Shown here one piece after another: positions 35,370 through 45,718 of a stretch of DNA of 64,000 bases (positions are counted from its first letter, which is position 1; every line of letters starts with the position of its first letter). Both the position numbers and the translations under genes were made by a program. The notes under the pieces are model-generated. The model did no database searches and was not told where the DNA came from. It saw only the letters and a list, made by a program, of their open reading frames with translations. This DNA comes from Sipunculus nudus (Eukaryota; Annelida; Sipuncula; Golfingiida; Sipunculidae): NCBI GenBank assembly GCA_026874595.1, contig CM049312.1, positions 50,223,429-50,287,428 of the forward strand. The letters are read 5' to 3'.

Positions 35370-35446
35370 GGTATTATCATAAGGTTGCAGCTACGATCCG
35401 CTGCATGTGTATAAATAGTAGGGTATTTGTCGTAGTCAGGCAGTTA
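35370..35446 (+). repeat. 3' LTR, U3 part with TATA box
   Basis: GTATTATCATAAGGTTG, GCAGCTACGAT, TATAAATA (35410-35417) and TAGTCAGGCAGTTA (35433-35446). Compared with the 5' LTR it lacks about 150 bp of U3 and has A instead of G in the target motif. Confidence 0.7.
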
Positions 35447-38400
35447 AAACGCGAATAAATTTACCCAAAAAAGAATAAATAAAGCTCACGCCCCCGACAT
35501 GACACCGGTCCAAAACTATTCAACATTATTTAACCCGAATAAATAATATAATATACGATAGGAATACACACAAATCAGACTTCACTCTACTGCCCCCCCC
35601 CCCCCCCAAATCAAACACAAAATTAGAGGTCAAATAAAAGAGCAAATCGCTCCCGCCTGAAACCATTCACTTATCACCCATCCAAAATAAAACCTTCCCA
35701 AACACTATAAAAACAACATTTTTATATCAAAAACACTTTATTAAAAAACAAAACGACATAAATCGAAGACAAAGTGTTCAAACTGGACACTATCATTGTC
35801 TAAGATTTAAATAAAACACCCACACACAAACACCTTTACTAAAATACATACCAAACACAACCAGATACGGGATGAGTAACTCGCAGGCTCGGTCGGGTCG
35901 CGAGCTACCTTCCCACAAAAATATCTAATAAATAAAATAAATTAGAAGTGAAACAAAACCACAAGAAAATAAAACAACGCTCGAAACACAAGAAATAGTT
36001 TATTTAAAAACCATAACTACATAAATCAATGACAAAGTGTCCAAACCAGGACACTATTATTGTCGGAGATTTATTTAAACCATAATCATCTTAATGAAAA
36101 TACATACAAAACACAATTAGACAAGGGATGAGTAACCCAGAGGTTCGGACGGGTCGTGAGCTACCTTTCCACAAGTATCTAAATCAATAAAATAAAACAA
36201 AGAACCTCAAGAAAATTATTGATAATATCACTCAAAACATACACAATAAGTTTATTTAAAACCAAAAACAACATAAATCAAAGACAAAGTGCCCAGACCT
36301 GGACACTTATTGTCTGAGATTTATTTAAAATACCGATGCATTAGCGTCTTTAATTAAAATCAAAATACACAATATAAAACTAAATACGGGATGAGTAACT
36401 TGCAGGCTCGGTCGGGTCGCGAGTTACCTTCCCACAAGTATCAAATAAAAATAAAAACAAACTATAAACTAAACAATACAATAGTTTATTAAAATCCACA
36501 ACAACATAAATCGAAGTCAAAGTGCCCAGACCTGGACACTATTATTGTCTGAGATTTATTTAAAACATAATCATCTTTAATTAATATACATACTAAACAC
36601 AACCAGACACGGGATGAGTAACTCGCAGGCTCGCTCGGGTCGCGAGCTACCTTCCCACAAGTATCTAATAAATAAAATAAAAGCAGAGAACTACAACAAA
36701 AGTAAACAATAGTTTATTTAAAATCCATAACTACATAAACCGAAGACAGTGTCCAAACCTGGGCACTATTATTTTCTAAGATTTATTAAAATAATGCCCG
36801 TACACAAACATTCTTAATTAAAAACACATACAACACAACTAAATACGGGATGAGTAAATTGCAGGCCCGGTCGGTTCGCGAGTTACCTTCCCACCAATAT
36901 CTAAAACATATAAGACAAACATACAAGACAAACATACAAACTCGGAGAAATACATATCCACCGACAGAACACCACACTACTAACCATAACTAATAAACCC
37001 TCACTTATATTAGAACCACACTAAAACCATGTATATAAAAAGCACCATACTGTTTTATACACCATCAACCTTTAACAAAAAAAAAATGCACAATTCATGT
37101 AAATACACTACTTCACTCATCGTTTTTTCAAGCGCACTAACCCACGTTTTTTACGATTTTTACCGGTTTTTCACCCTTTGGTTTTTGTATTTTTCGCAAT
37201 ATCGACGCAATAGCTAGTTATCCGACGACGCTCATACATAAGATATAATTATAGGTTTTATTAGTAATTACAGCTTTTCCGGCAGACCAGTGGCATGGAA
37301 ACTGAAGCCGGCCACTAGCAAGTGGATGGAAATTGATGCCGCCACTAGCCCTCAACTATCCCCGACCCCCTCTCTCTCCGTCTGCACTTAAATAAAAATA
37401 CTTCTTATAAGTATTTCCTATAAAAGTACATGATCATAAATATTTCTTAGAAATATTTATGTGATACTTAATATAAAAGTACAAACTGAGAGCCCCACCG
37501 GCCAGCTAGATTTCTAACTATAAAGATCTCTCCTATAGATATCTCCTCAAGGCCAATATAAAGGTAAATGATAATGAGACATTTTCTTGAAAAATCCCAT
37601 GTGATACTTATAAAATTATAAAGAAATCTGCGCCCCCCCCCCCCCCCCACCACCACAGACAACTACCCCTGACAACCACCATCAACAGCATCCGACACCA
37701 ACGCGCAAGTCCAGCGGCAGCCCCCAACACCACCAGCGAAAGTTTAGAGGGCACCCAGACGAGCGCACATCCCATCCGCCCACTGACAGCAACTACCAAG
37801 ATGACTACCAAGACCTACACCGAGACAGACCAGACAAGACCCCCCAATAGTCCTTTTTAGGACTACCCCCAACAGTCCTATTTAGGACTAACCAATCACA
37901 AACCGACCTGGCAGCGGACAGACAGACAACTTTAGGTCCGCTGCCTGCCACAAGACCAACACTTCAATTAAGCCTCATGACCAAGCCAAGCCTGTTAGCC
38001 CTGGAACAAGCCAAGAGAAGACAAGACCACCCGACAGCCGGAACCCAAGTCAAGCAGCAAGACAAGGCACAGCACAAGTCAAGAATCCCTGACAGTGGGC
38101 AGACAGACAACTTTAGGCCCACTGCTCGGGGACCAGCTGAAGACCAAGCCAAGACAGCCTGCCCGATCAAAGTCACAGGAAGTCCGGCTCTTCGCGGTAG
38201 GAGTTGTTCTGTCGGCGGCCTGGGTTTCCCTGCTTGTGTTCGGGCCTCTGTTGTGGTGCGCATTCTGCTCGGGGATGTCGCTCGCGACCGGTTTCTTGGG
38301 GGCAGCGGCTTTGCTGCTGATATCCGTGCGGTGAGTGGCCGGCTCGGGGCTTTGTGGGTGTGGATGATGCAGCTTTCTCGGTCACCGGTGCGGGTGCACG

Positions 38401-38546
38401 CTGGTGGCTCTTCGCGGCTCCTTGGCTTGGCTTGTGTGGCAACTATCGGCATCAAAATTATAGTCTAAAGAGACAGGCCGGGGCGGTGGTCCCAGACCAC
38501 CTCAACCGTGTCTGTCTAGTGACTCAAAATACTAGATCTAGTCTAG
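35447..38546 (+). mobile_element. 5'-truncated LINE copy in the 3' LTR
   Basis: Same family as 21060-32485, but it begins within the 3' UTR (equivalent to about 30000 in the long copy). It is flanked by its own 14-bp duplication TAGTCAGGCAGTTA (35433-35446 and 38547-38560). It carries five array-B units, both 16-nt-loop hairpins, the 3'-terminal hairpin and the TCTAG-type tail. The 3' junction is at the same nucleotide of the LTR as in the long copy. Long frames on both strands at 37964-38468 are not conserved between copies. Confidence 0.85.
35720..36960 (+). repeat. LINE 3' UTR array B: five units
   Basis: Units near 35757, 36019, 36270, 36505 and 36733 (spacing 228-262 bp) with CATAAATCRAAGACAAAGTG and a downstream GATGAGTAACTCGCAGGCTC block. 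Arms such as AGTGTCC / GGACACT and CTCGC / GCGAG vary together between units. Confidence 0.75.
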
Positions 38547-38585
38547 TAGTCAGGCAGTTAATCATCAGTTAATCCCGGTATAACA
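38547..38585 (+). repeat. 3' LTR, R-U5 remnant
   Basis: TAGTCAGGCAGTTA, ATCATCAG, then directly TTAATCCCGGTATAACA. About 65 bp present in the 5' LTR, including AATAAA, are missing. Confidence 0.65.
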
Positions 38586-39462
38586 GAAGGATACCAAGCT
38601 AACCAAATTCTAAAATTTTCTGTAGTGGAGTATTATCGGAATGGCGAGTCTTGTGCAAATGCAGGTTCACATCACAGGGGAGAAGCTAAAAATGATATGT
38701 ATGAGACGTATAAAAATAGTAGGTATTTCACTGTCGTTTGCAAAAAAACTCAATTACTGAAGCCCATGCGTTTAAGATGTTAAATCATAATTAAAAAGGC
38801 TTTTTCTTTTGATAATTTTCTGGAATGAAAGACTCGTGTATTGAAAAGTACAATTTAAAGAAGAAGTGAAAAAAAGAACATGCTGCCATTTTTATAAAGG
38901 TATACATAATAGAAAGTTATTTTTTCATTGTCATTACGATCGTAGTATTATTCTGTTAGAGATTCTATAACTCCCGTTTTCCGGGAGATTACCGAGTGTT
39001 AATACCAAATTCCTGCCCTCCTAGGATTTCTATTACATTGGGAATTTGTATACAATATTCACATTCCAAGCAATCGTTTATCTGTTAAAGACAAAAGCGG
39101 ATTAATACTTGTAACAAAGTGTAATCGAAAAAGCCAATGAGCTCTCGTATCCATTTCTTAGCCTGTGCATTTCATATCGTTTGGTGGGAAACCGTTGCCG
39201 CCTTATACCTGTATTCATTCATATACACTGATTTGTCCCGTACTCCTGTTATAAGAGACTGGTGCCGCCGCCGTTTTGCGCTTGCGCGTGCGCACGAATT
39301 AATAAATATATTTCACGATGTCGTCTCCCGGGCTCCGTAGATTGTAAGTAATAAAAATTGAATATTTTAATAGGTATCTGTATGTGTATGGAAGGGAAGC
39401 ATCTTGCTAACCCCAATTAACAGAGCTTGTCTGCTTGTCTTTTAATACCATATACCCTAAAT
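38586..39462. other. Intergenic; small CpG-rich patch
   Basis: Mostly AT-rich and featureless. At 39266-39298 a CpG-rich patch (TTTTGCGCTTGCGCGTGCGC) resembles NRF1-type sites, and a gtaagt donor-like site follows at about 39346. This could be an alternative non-coding first exon for the downstream TTC28-like gene, but nothing confirms it. Confidence 0.3.
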
Positions 39463-39690
39463 GTATCCGCCAAAACAAAGTTTTGCGGATAGCATGTTTT
39501 TGACCGCCGCCTTCGTTTACGGAGAACTCTTCTGAGACCACTGGACCGATTTTTCTTAAACTTTACCCCATTATCGGGTCACATGTGAACTGGTGCCTCA
39601 CCATTTTGCGTTGACGTCTGACCTTTCCTCAATGAGGTGCATCTGTTTTCACACATTAACCCACATATCTTCAGTCTCGTTTCCTAAAAT
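39463..39690 (-). mobile_element. Family-4 3'-end fragment, reverse
   Basis: GTATCCGCC...GCGGATA hairpin at 39463-39491, then inverted sequence matching 10886-11124 (GTCACATGTGAAC, a TGACCTTTCCTC block and a TTTTCACACATTAACCCACATAT end). Only about 230 bp remain. Confidence 0.7.
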
Positions 39691-40823
39691 AGCTCACTAC
39701 AAGGAAATGTTTAAAATAGGAACTTAGACACATTCCACTTCCACTGTGACACAGACAGGTTGACACATTTCTTCGACACCTTGTTAATGGAAATAAAGAT
39801 TATGGGGAGTTGTGGAGTGTGATCAAGAGTGCTAAGTAGGCAATTATAATTGAGCTGCTAAGCCTAACTTGCCAGCACGCTGGTCAGGCATAGACTCGAG
39901 AATGTCAGAGGGTCGAATGGCGCTAGCTACAGAGTGTACTGATACTTTCACATGGTCAGGCATACTTGGAACGAAGTTCCAGTTTCAACCAGGCTGCATG
40001 CTGAGCGCCAGAACCTGTCTGAGAGCAGTTTCCTTGCTAAGCGTACTGTAAGAGACAGTATATTGTAGCTGCATGTTCCAGTAACTGTGGTGATTCTCGT
40101 ATAAGTTGCATCTTCTCATAGCCGTTGTGTGGAGGACTTAATGCAACAAAAATAAAAAGGTTCAGGAGAGCAAAGAAGGAAGTCTTAAAATAAAACACAT
40201 TGAACATGATTGTTTGGAGAATTAGAGCAGCTGAAAAGGAAAAAAAAAGAACAGATAGAGACAGAACAGCTGATGCACCATTTGAGCAGACTATAGTGAG
40301 CAGAAAGATTACTTTAGTTGCTCAAGCAAGCAGCCTGGGGAGAACAGCCAAAGTCAATGGCAATGACATTGTGTTACTGTTACCATATTGATTTAATTTA
40401 AATTAGTTCATTTTAGAGACTGATATATGATAAGTCGATATGTTTGTTTGTTGTTCATGTGTTACCTGGAATAATCAATGTAAGGCCTAGGTTAACCTTT
40501 AAAACCCCTGGATATATACCAGGTGAGTATGAACCCTGTATTCATATTAATGCACGAAGAAATAAAGGTTTGACAATACAACCCCCCCCCAAGCAGCTGG
40601 TTGCTGAATATTCACATTACTGTTCGCATAATGATATACCGAAACAACCAGGTAAAGTTTCGACTTGTCCTTACCTTCCACACAACTTTATGCCCGGGTC
40701 TTGCTGAACACCGAAAAGTTAATTGATGGTGCTTTTCATTAACTTTAAGGTAATTTTATAATCTTTTCATTAACTATTCCGTATTTTACGATTACTTTTC
40801 GGTAACATTTTGGTTCTTTAAGG
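39691..40823. other. Intergenic, nothing recognised
   Basis: No repeat family, exon or RNA gene recognised. Frames at 39869-40051, 40200-40391 and 40444-40707 lack family signatures and splice context. Confidence 0.55.
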
Positions 40824-43800
40824 TTTTTAGCTCAGCTGACTTTCAGTCATGCTGAGCTATAGCGATCACTCTTTGTCCGTCGTCCGTCTGTCTGTCTGTC
40901 CGTCTGTCCGTTAACCTGGCACAAATCGTAACCGCTGGACTTAGAATCTTGTAACTTTACATTCTGAGAGGTCAATGAAAAATCTCCTTGGAAACCAGAA
41001 ATTAGGTCTCTGTTACCCATATCCTTCGAGCTATTGGGCCCCAAAGTACCCCCCAGAATAGTCAAAATTTTCATACAAAAACTTTAATATCTCATTAACT
41101 ACATCACTGATGGTCATGATTTTTGGCATACATATTTATCAAGAGATGTTTCATCAGTTCCTGCAGATTGGTGGCGCCACCTGTATTTTTAGATTTTTTA
41201 CGAATTTTTTTCTCTATTTTTGAGACCTTTAAAAATGTGAACAACTGTTAACAGGGCACAAATCGTAAAGACTGGACCTAGAATCTTCATTCTTGACACA
41301 GTGAGAGACCTATGAAAAGTCTCCATGGAAACCAGAAATTAGGTCTCTGTTACCCAAATCCTTTGAGCTATGGGGCCCCAAAGTACCCCTAGAATAGTGA
41401 AAAATTTCATACAAAAACTTCAATATCTCATTAACTACATCACTGATGGTCATGATTTTTGGCATACATATTGATCATGAGATGTTTCATCAGTTTCTGC
41501 AGACTGGTGGCGCCACCTGTATTTTTCGATTCTTTTCTAATTGTTTTCTCTGTTTTTGAGGTCTTTAAAAATGTGGACATCTGTTAACAGGGCACAAATC
41601 GTTAAGACTGGATCTAGAAGCTTTATTCTTGATATTCTGAGAGACCTATGAAAAGTCTCCATGGAAACCAAAAATTAGGTCTCTGTTACCCATATCCTTC
41701 GAGCTATGAGGCCCCAAAGTACCCCCCAGAATAGTGAAAAATTTCATACAAAAACTTCAATATCTCATTAACTACATCACTGATGGTCATGATTTTTGGC
41801 ATACATATTAATCATGCGATGTTTCATCAGTTTCTGCAGACTGGTGGCGCAACCTATATTTTTCGATTTTTTACGAATTTTTTTCTCTATTTTTGAGACC
41901 TTTAAAAATGTGGACATCTGTTAACAGGGCACAAATCGTTAAGACTGGATCTAGAAGCTTTATTCTTGATATTCTGAGAGACCTATGAAAAGTCTCCATG
42001 GAAACCAAAAATTAGGTCTCTGTTACCCATATCCTTTGAGCTATGAGGCCGCAAAGTACCCCCCAGGATAGTGAAAAATTTCATACAAAAACTCCAATAT
42101 CTCATTAACTACATCACTGATGGTCATGATTTTTGGCATACCTATTAATCATGAGATGTTTCATCAGTTCCTGCAGACTGGTGGTGCCACCTGTATTTTT
42201 AGATTTTTTACGAATTTTTTTCTCTATTTTTGAGACCTTTAAAAATGTGGACATCTGTTAACAGGGCACAAATCGTAAAGACTGGACCTAGAATCTTCAT
42301 TTCTGACATTCTGAGAGACCTATGAAAAGTCTCCATGGAAACTAGAAATTAGGTCTCTATTACCCATATCCTTCAAGCTATGGGGCCCCAAAGTACTCCC
42401 AAGAATAGTGAAAAATTTCATACAAAAACTTCAATATCTCATTAACTACATCACTGATGGTCATGATTTTTGGCATACATATTAATCATGCGTTGTTTCA
42501 TCAGTTTCTGCAGACTGGTGGCGCAACCTATATTTTTCGATTTTTTATGAATTTTTTTCTCTATTTTTGAGACCTTTAAAAATGTGGACATCTGTTAACA
42601 GGGCACAAATCGTTAAGACTGGATCTAGAAGCTTTATTCTTGATATTCTGAGAGACCTATGAAAAGTCTCCATGGAAACTAGAAATTAGGTCTCTATTAC
42701 CCATATCCTTCAAGCTATGGGGCCCCAAAGTACTCCCAAGAATAGTGAAAAATTTCATACAAAAACTTCAATATCTCATTAACTACATCACTGATGGTCA
42801 TGATTTTTGGCATACATATTAATCATGCGTTGTTTCATCAGTTTCTGCAGACTGGTGGCGCAACCTATATTTTTCGATTTTTTACGAATTTTTTTCTCTA
42901 TTTTTGAGACCTTTAAAAATGTGGACATCTGTTAACAGGGCACAAATCGTTAAGACTGGATCTAGAAGCTTTATTCTTGATATTCTGAGAGACCTATGAA
43001 AAGTCTCCATGGAAACCAAAAATTAGGTCTCTGTTACCCATATCCTTTGAGCTATGAGGCCCCAAAGTACCCCCCAGAATAGTGAAAAATTTCATACAAA
43101 AACTTCAATATCTCATTAACTACATCACTGATGGTCATGATTTTTGGCATACATATTAATCATGAGATGTTTCATCAGTTTCTGCAGACTGCGGACGCCA
43201 TCTGTATTTTTTCGATTTTTTACGATTTTTTTCTCTATTTTTGAGACCTTAAAAGATGCAGTCATCTGTTAACAGGGCACAAATCATAACAACTGGACCT
43301 AGAATCTTCATTTTTGACATTGGGGGAGGCCCATGAAAAGTCTCCTTTGAAACCTGGAATTAGGTCTCTGTTACCCAGATTCTTCAAACTATGGGGCTCT
43401 GAAGTACCCCCGCTGAATATTGAAAATTTGATACAAAAACTGAAATATCTGAACAACTAATGCATTGATTACCATGGTTCTTTGCATGGATATTGATCAT
43501 GGAGTGTTTCATAGGTTTCTGCAGACTGGTGGCGCCACCTGTATTTTTCGATTCTTTACAAATTTTTTTCACTATTTTTGAGACCTTTAAAGATATGAAC
43601 ATCTGTTAACAGGGCACAAATCATAACAACTGGACCTAGAATCTTCATTCTTGACACACTGAAAAGTCTCCATGGAAACCTGAAATTAGGTCTCTGTTAC
43701 CCATATCCTTCATGCTGTAGGGCCCCAAAGTACCCCCAATAATAGTCAAAAATTTCATACAAAGAGATCATGAGATGTTTCATCAGTTTCTGCAGACTCC

Positions 43801-44717
43801 CTAGAAACCTGGAATTAGGTCTCTGTTACCTATATTCTTCAAGCTATGGGGCTTGTTACACATTTTTACAATTTTTTTCTCTATTTTTAAGACCTTTAAG
43901 GATGTGGTTATGTGTCAACAGGGTACAAATTGTAACAACTGGACCTAGAATCTTCATTCTTGTCATGCAAGGAGGCCCATGAAAAGTGTCTGTGGAAACC
44001 TTAAATTAGTTCTCTGTTTCCCATATCCTTCAAGCTATAGGACTCCGAAGTATCCCTCAGAATAATGGACAATTTGATACAAAAGCTGAAGTAATTGACC
44101 AACTAATGCAGAGGTCACCATGATTCTTTACATGCATATTGATTATGGAGTGTTTCATCAGTTTCTTCAGACTTATGGTGCAACCTATATTTTATTAAAT
44201 TTTTTTGAATTTTTTTTTCTATTTTTGAGACCTTTAAGGATGCTGTCATCTGTTAACATGGCACAAATTGTAACAACTGGACCTAGAATCTTCCTTCTTG
44301 TCATGTAAGGAGGCCCGTGAGAGTGTCTTTGGAAATCTGAAATTAGGTCTCTGTTACCCATATCCTTCACGCTATAGGACTCCGAAGTATCCCTCAGAAT
44401 AATGGAAAATTTGATTCAAAAGCTGAAGTATCTGAACAATTAATGCAGAAATCACTATGATTCTTTGCATGGATGTTGACCATTAAGTGTTTTTATTAGT
44501 TTCTGCAGACTGGTGGAACCACCTGTATTTTTTTAAAGTTTACGCATTTTTTCCCATATTTTGAGATATATAAATTCAGATACAATCTTGGCTTATTCTT
44601 TAATCTGTTTGATGCTTCAGTTGAATGGGTATATACTACCATTCAGATGATAAAATTTCCTTTTGCAAATCTCTTCCCAGTCAGCTGAGCGTCATGACCC
44701 ATGGGTCACTTGTTTTC
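40824..44717 (+). mobile_element. Family-1 Helentron-like element, best copy
   Basis: 5' end TTTTTAGCTCAGCTGAC (sub-terminal repeat GCTCAGCTGA 40830-40839) with a CTGAGCT partner, then GTCCGTCGTCCGTCTGTCTG. 3' end TCAGCTGAGC (44681-44690, exact inverse), palindrome GACCCATGGGTC (44696-44707), end CACTTGTTTT. Between them lies a tandem array of ~338-bp units. No coding capacity. Sub-terminal inverted repeats plus a 3' palindrome match the published layout of non-autonomous Helentrons (HINEs). Confidence 0.75.
40920..44560 (+). repeat. ~338-bp tandem array, about ten units
   Basis: TTTCATCAGTTYCTGCAGAC recurs near 41149, 41487, 41822, 42162, 42500, 42836 and 43171, then in diverged units to about 44500. 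Each unit carries 'GGTGGCGCCACCTGTATTTTT' or a one-to-two-base variant (exact at 41170, 41507 and 43528), 'GTTAACAGGGCACAAATCGT' and 'GGAAACCAGAAATTAGGTCT'. Central units are nearly identical, outer ones diverged, the usual pattern of unequal exchange. Confidence 0.85.
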
Positions 44718-45399
44718 AGTACTTTTCGCCGGTTTCGGCGTTTAGCAAGGCCCCTAGGATGTTCCTTGCACACGCAGCATTTTGCTGTGACGCATGACGC
44801 TGGTGTTTTCGATATGTTCACTCTATTCAATAATCAATAATCTAAAACTATTGCATATATATTGTCTGTTGTATTGGTCATTTTGGCCAAATTTAGTTCA
44901 ACAACAACAATACGTGTTCACTCTACCGGAACGGGAGAAAGAACAAAAACTTGACACACGCCAAGATGTTAAGAATTGAATTAGGCCTTCTGAAAACAAT
45001 AAAATAAATACTTCAGTTTATCACAATTAGTCAATACATACACAAATTTATTAACTAAAAAATCTTATATAAATATCATGGTCCATGTTAACTATGAACT
45101 TAAATTGCTCGAAGCGAAAAATGTTCATATTTTTACATTGATTTACCCTTGAACTGAAGCATTCCCCCCGGGAGTTTCTACAGTTAACTAAGGAAACAGT
45201 ATTTTTATTCTACACTTTATCCTAACATTTTTTTTATCTGAAATTGAAGCTAGCAACTTTTTTATTTTCACAAGTGAGCACACAATTAATCAATAAGCAT
45301 TTGTAACACAAATCCTAATGCAAAAAAAAATCAAATTCATTTTAACCCAATTATATGTCTGTTTTAACATCATGCATAGTGTTTGGTGAAAATAAATTA
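44718..45399. other. Intergenic, AT-rich
   Basis: No gene, RNA or repeat family recognised apart from short A/T runs. Confidence 0.5.
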
Positions 45400-45664
45400 G
45401 CCGTCGGTATTCCTGGTTTGCCGTGTGTTGCTCCTCATGGCTGTCGGTCCCCGTCGGTAGTGGTCGGTGGCCGTCGGTTAAAAGCCCGTCTCGCATGAAG
45501 CGATATCAAGATGGCGGTGGCTTTGATTGAGATCAATTACAGGTGCGACGTTTGATCCAGGTATGTTTGTTACCTGAAACGACAGCAGTATATCAAATCA
45601 CCAGAGATATCATCTAAAGACAGCATGGAATATGTAAGACCTACTTAGCTTACCAGAACAGACG
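45400..45664 (+). promoter_or_regulatory. Putative TTC28-like promoter and 5' UTR
   Basis: A CpG-containing stretch with five CCGTCGG-type units (45400-45490) precedes AAGATGGCGG at 45508-45517, the core YY1 site often found just downstream of animal transcription starts. No TATA box. It lies 150 bp upstream of the proposed first coding exon. Confidence 0.4.
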
Positions 45665-45718
45665 ATGGAAAGGCGGAAAACTGGGCCAGATAGGAAGAAG
45701 ACCCACCGTACGCCGGAG
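45665..45718 (+). CDS. TTC28-like first coding exon (putative)
   Basis: ATG at 45665 encodes MERRKTGPDRKKTHRTPE and ends in phase 0 at a strong donor, GAG|gtgagt (45719). The TPR exon at 56923 starts in phase 0, so the two join in frame to give a short basic leader followed by the TPR segment. A stop lies in frame upstream (TTAGCTTACC region), and a YY1-like site is 150 bp before. The support is start codon, donor and phase; the sequence itself is too short for homology. Alternatively, the true first exon lies elsewhere. Confidence 0.5.

Larger units (their letters stand above)
20830..38585 (+). mobile_element. Ty3/gypsy-like LTR retrotransposon with LINE-invaded LTRs
   Basis: The 5' LTR is in two parts, U3 (20830-21059) and R-U5 (32486-32588). 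The internal region is 32589-35369. The 3' LTR is also in two parts, U3 (35370-35446) and R-U5 (38547-38585). The U3 parts share RTATCATAAGGTTG-type sequence, GCAGCTACGAT and the TATA segment; the R-U5 parts share TTAATCATCAG and CCCGGTATAACA. Each LTR is split by a copy of one LINE family. The outer 5-bp target duplication is not recognisable, so the 5' limit is approximate. Confidence 0.75.

Noticed and set aside
40920-44560. The regularly spaced array as a CRISPR or satellite gene cluster
   Set aside because: Units are ~338 bp and adjoining, with no short repeat/unique spacer pattern, in a eukaryotic genome; it is the tandem core of a mobile element.
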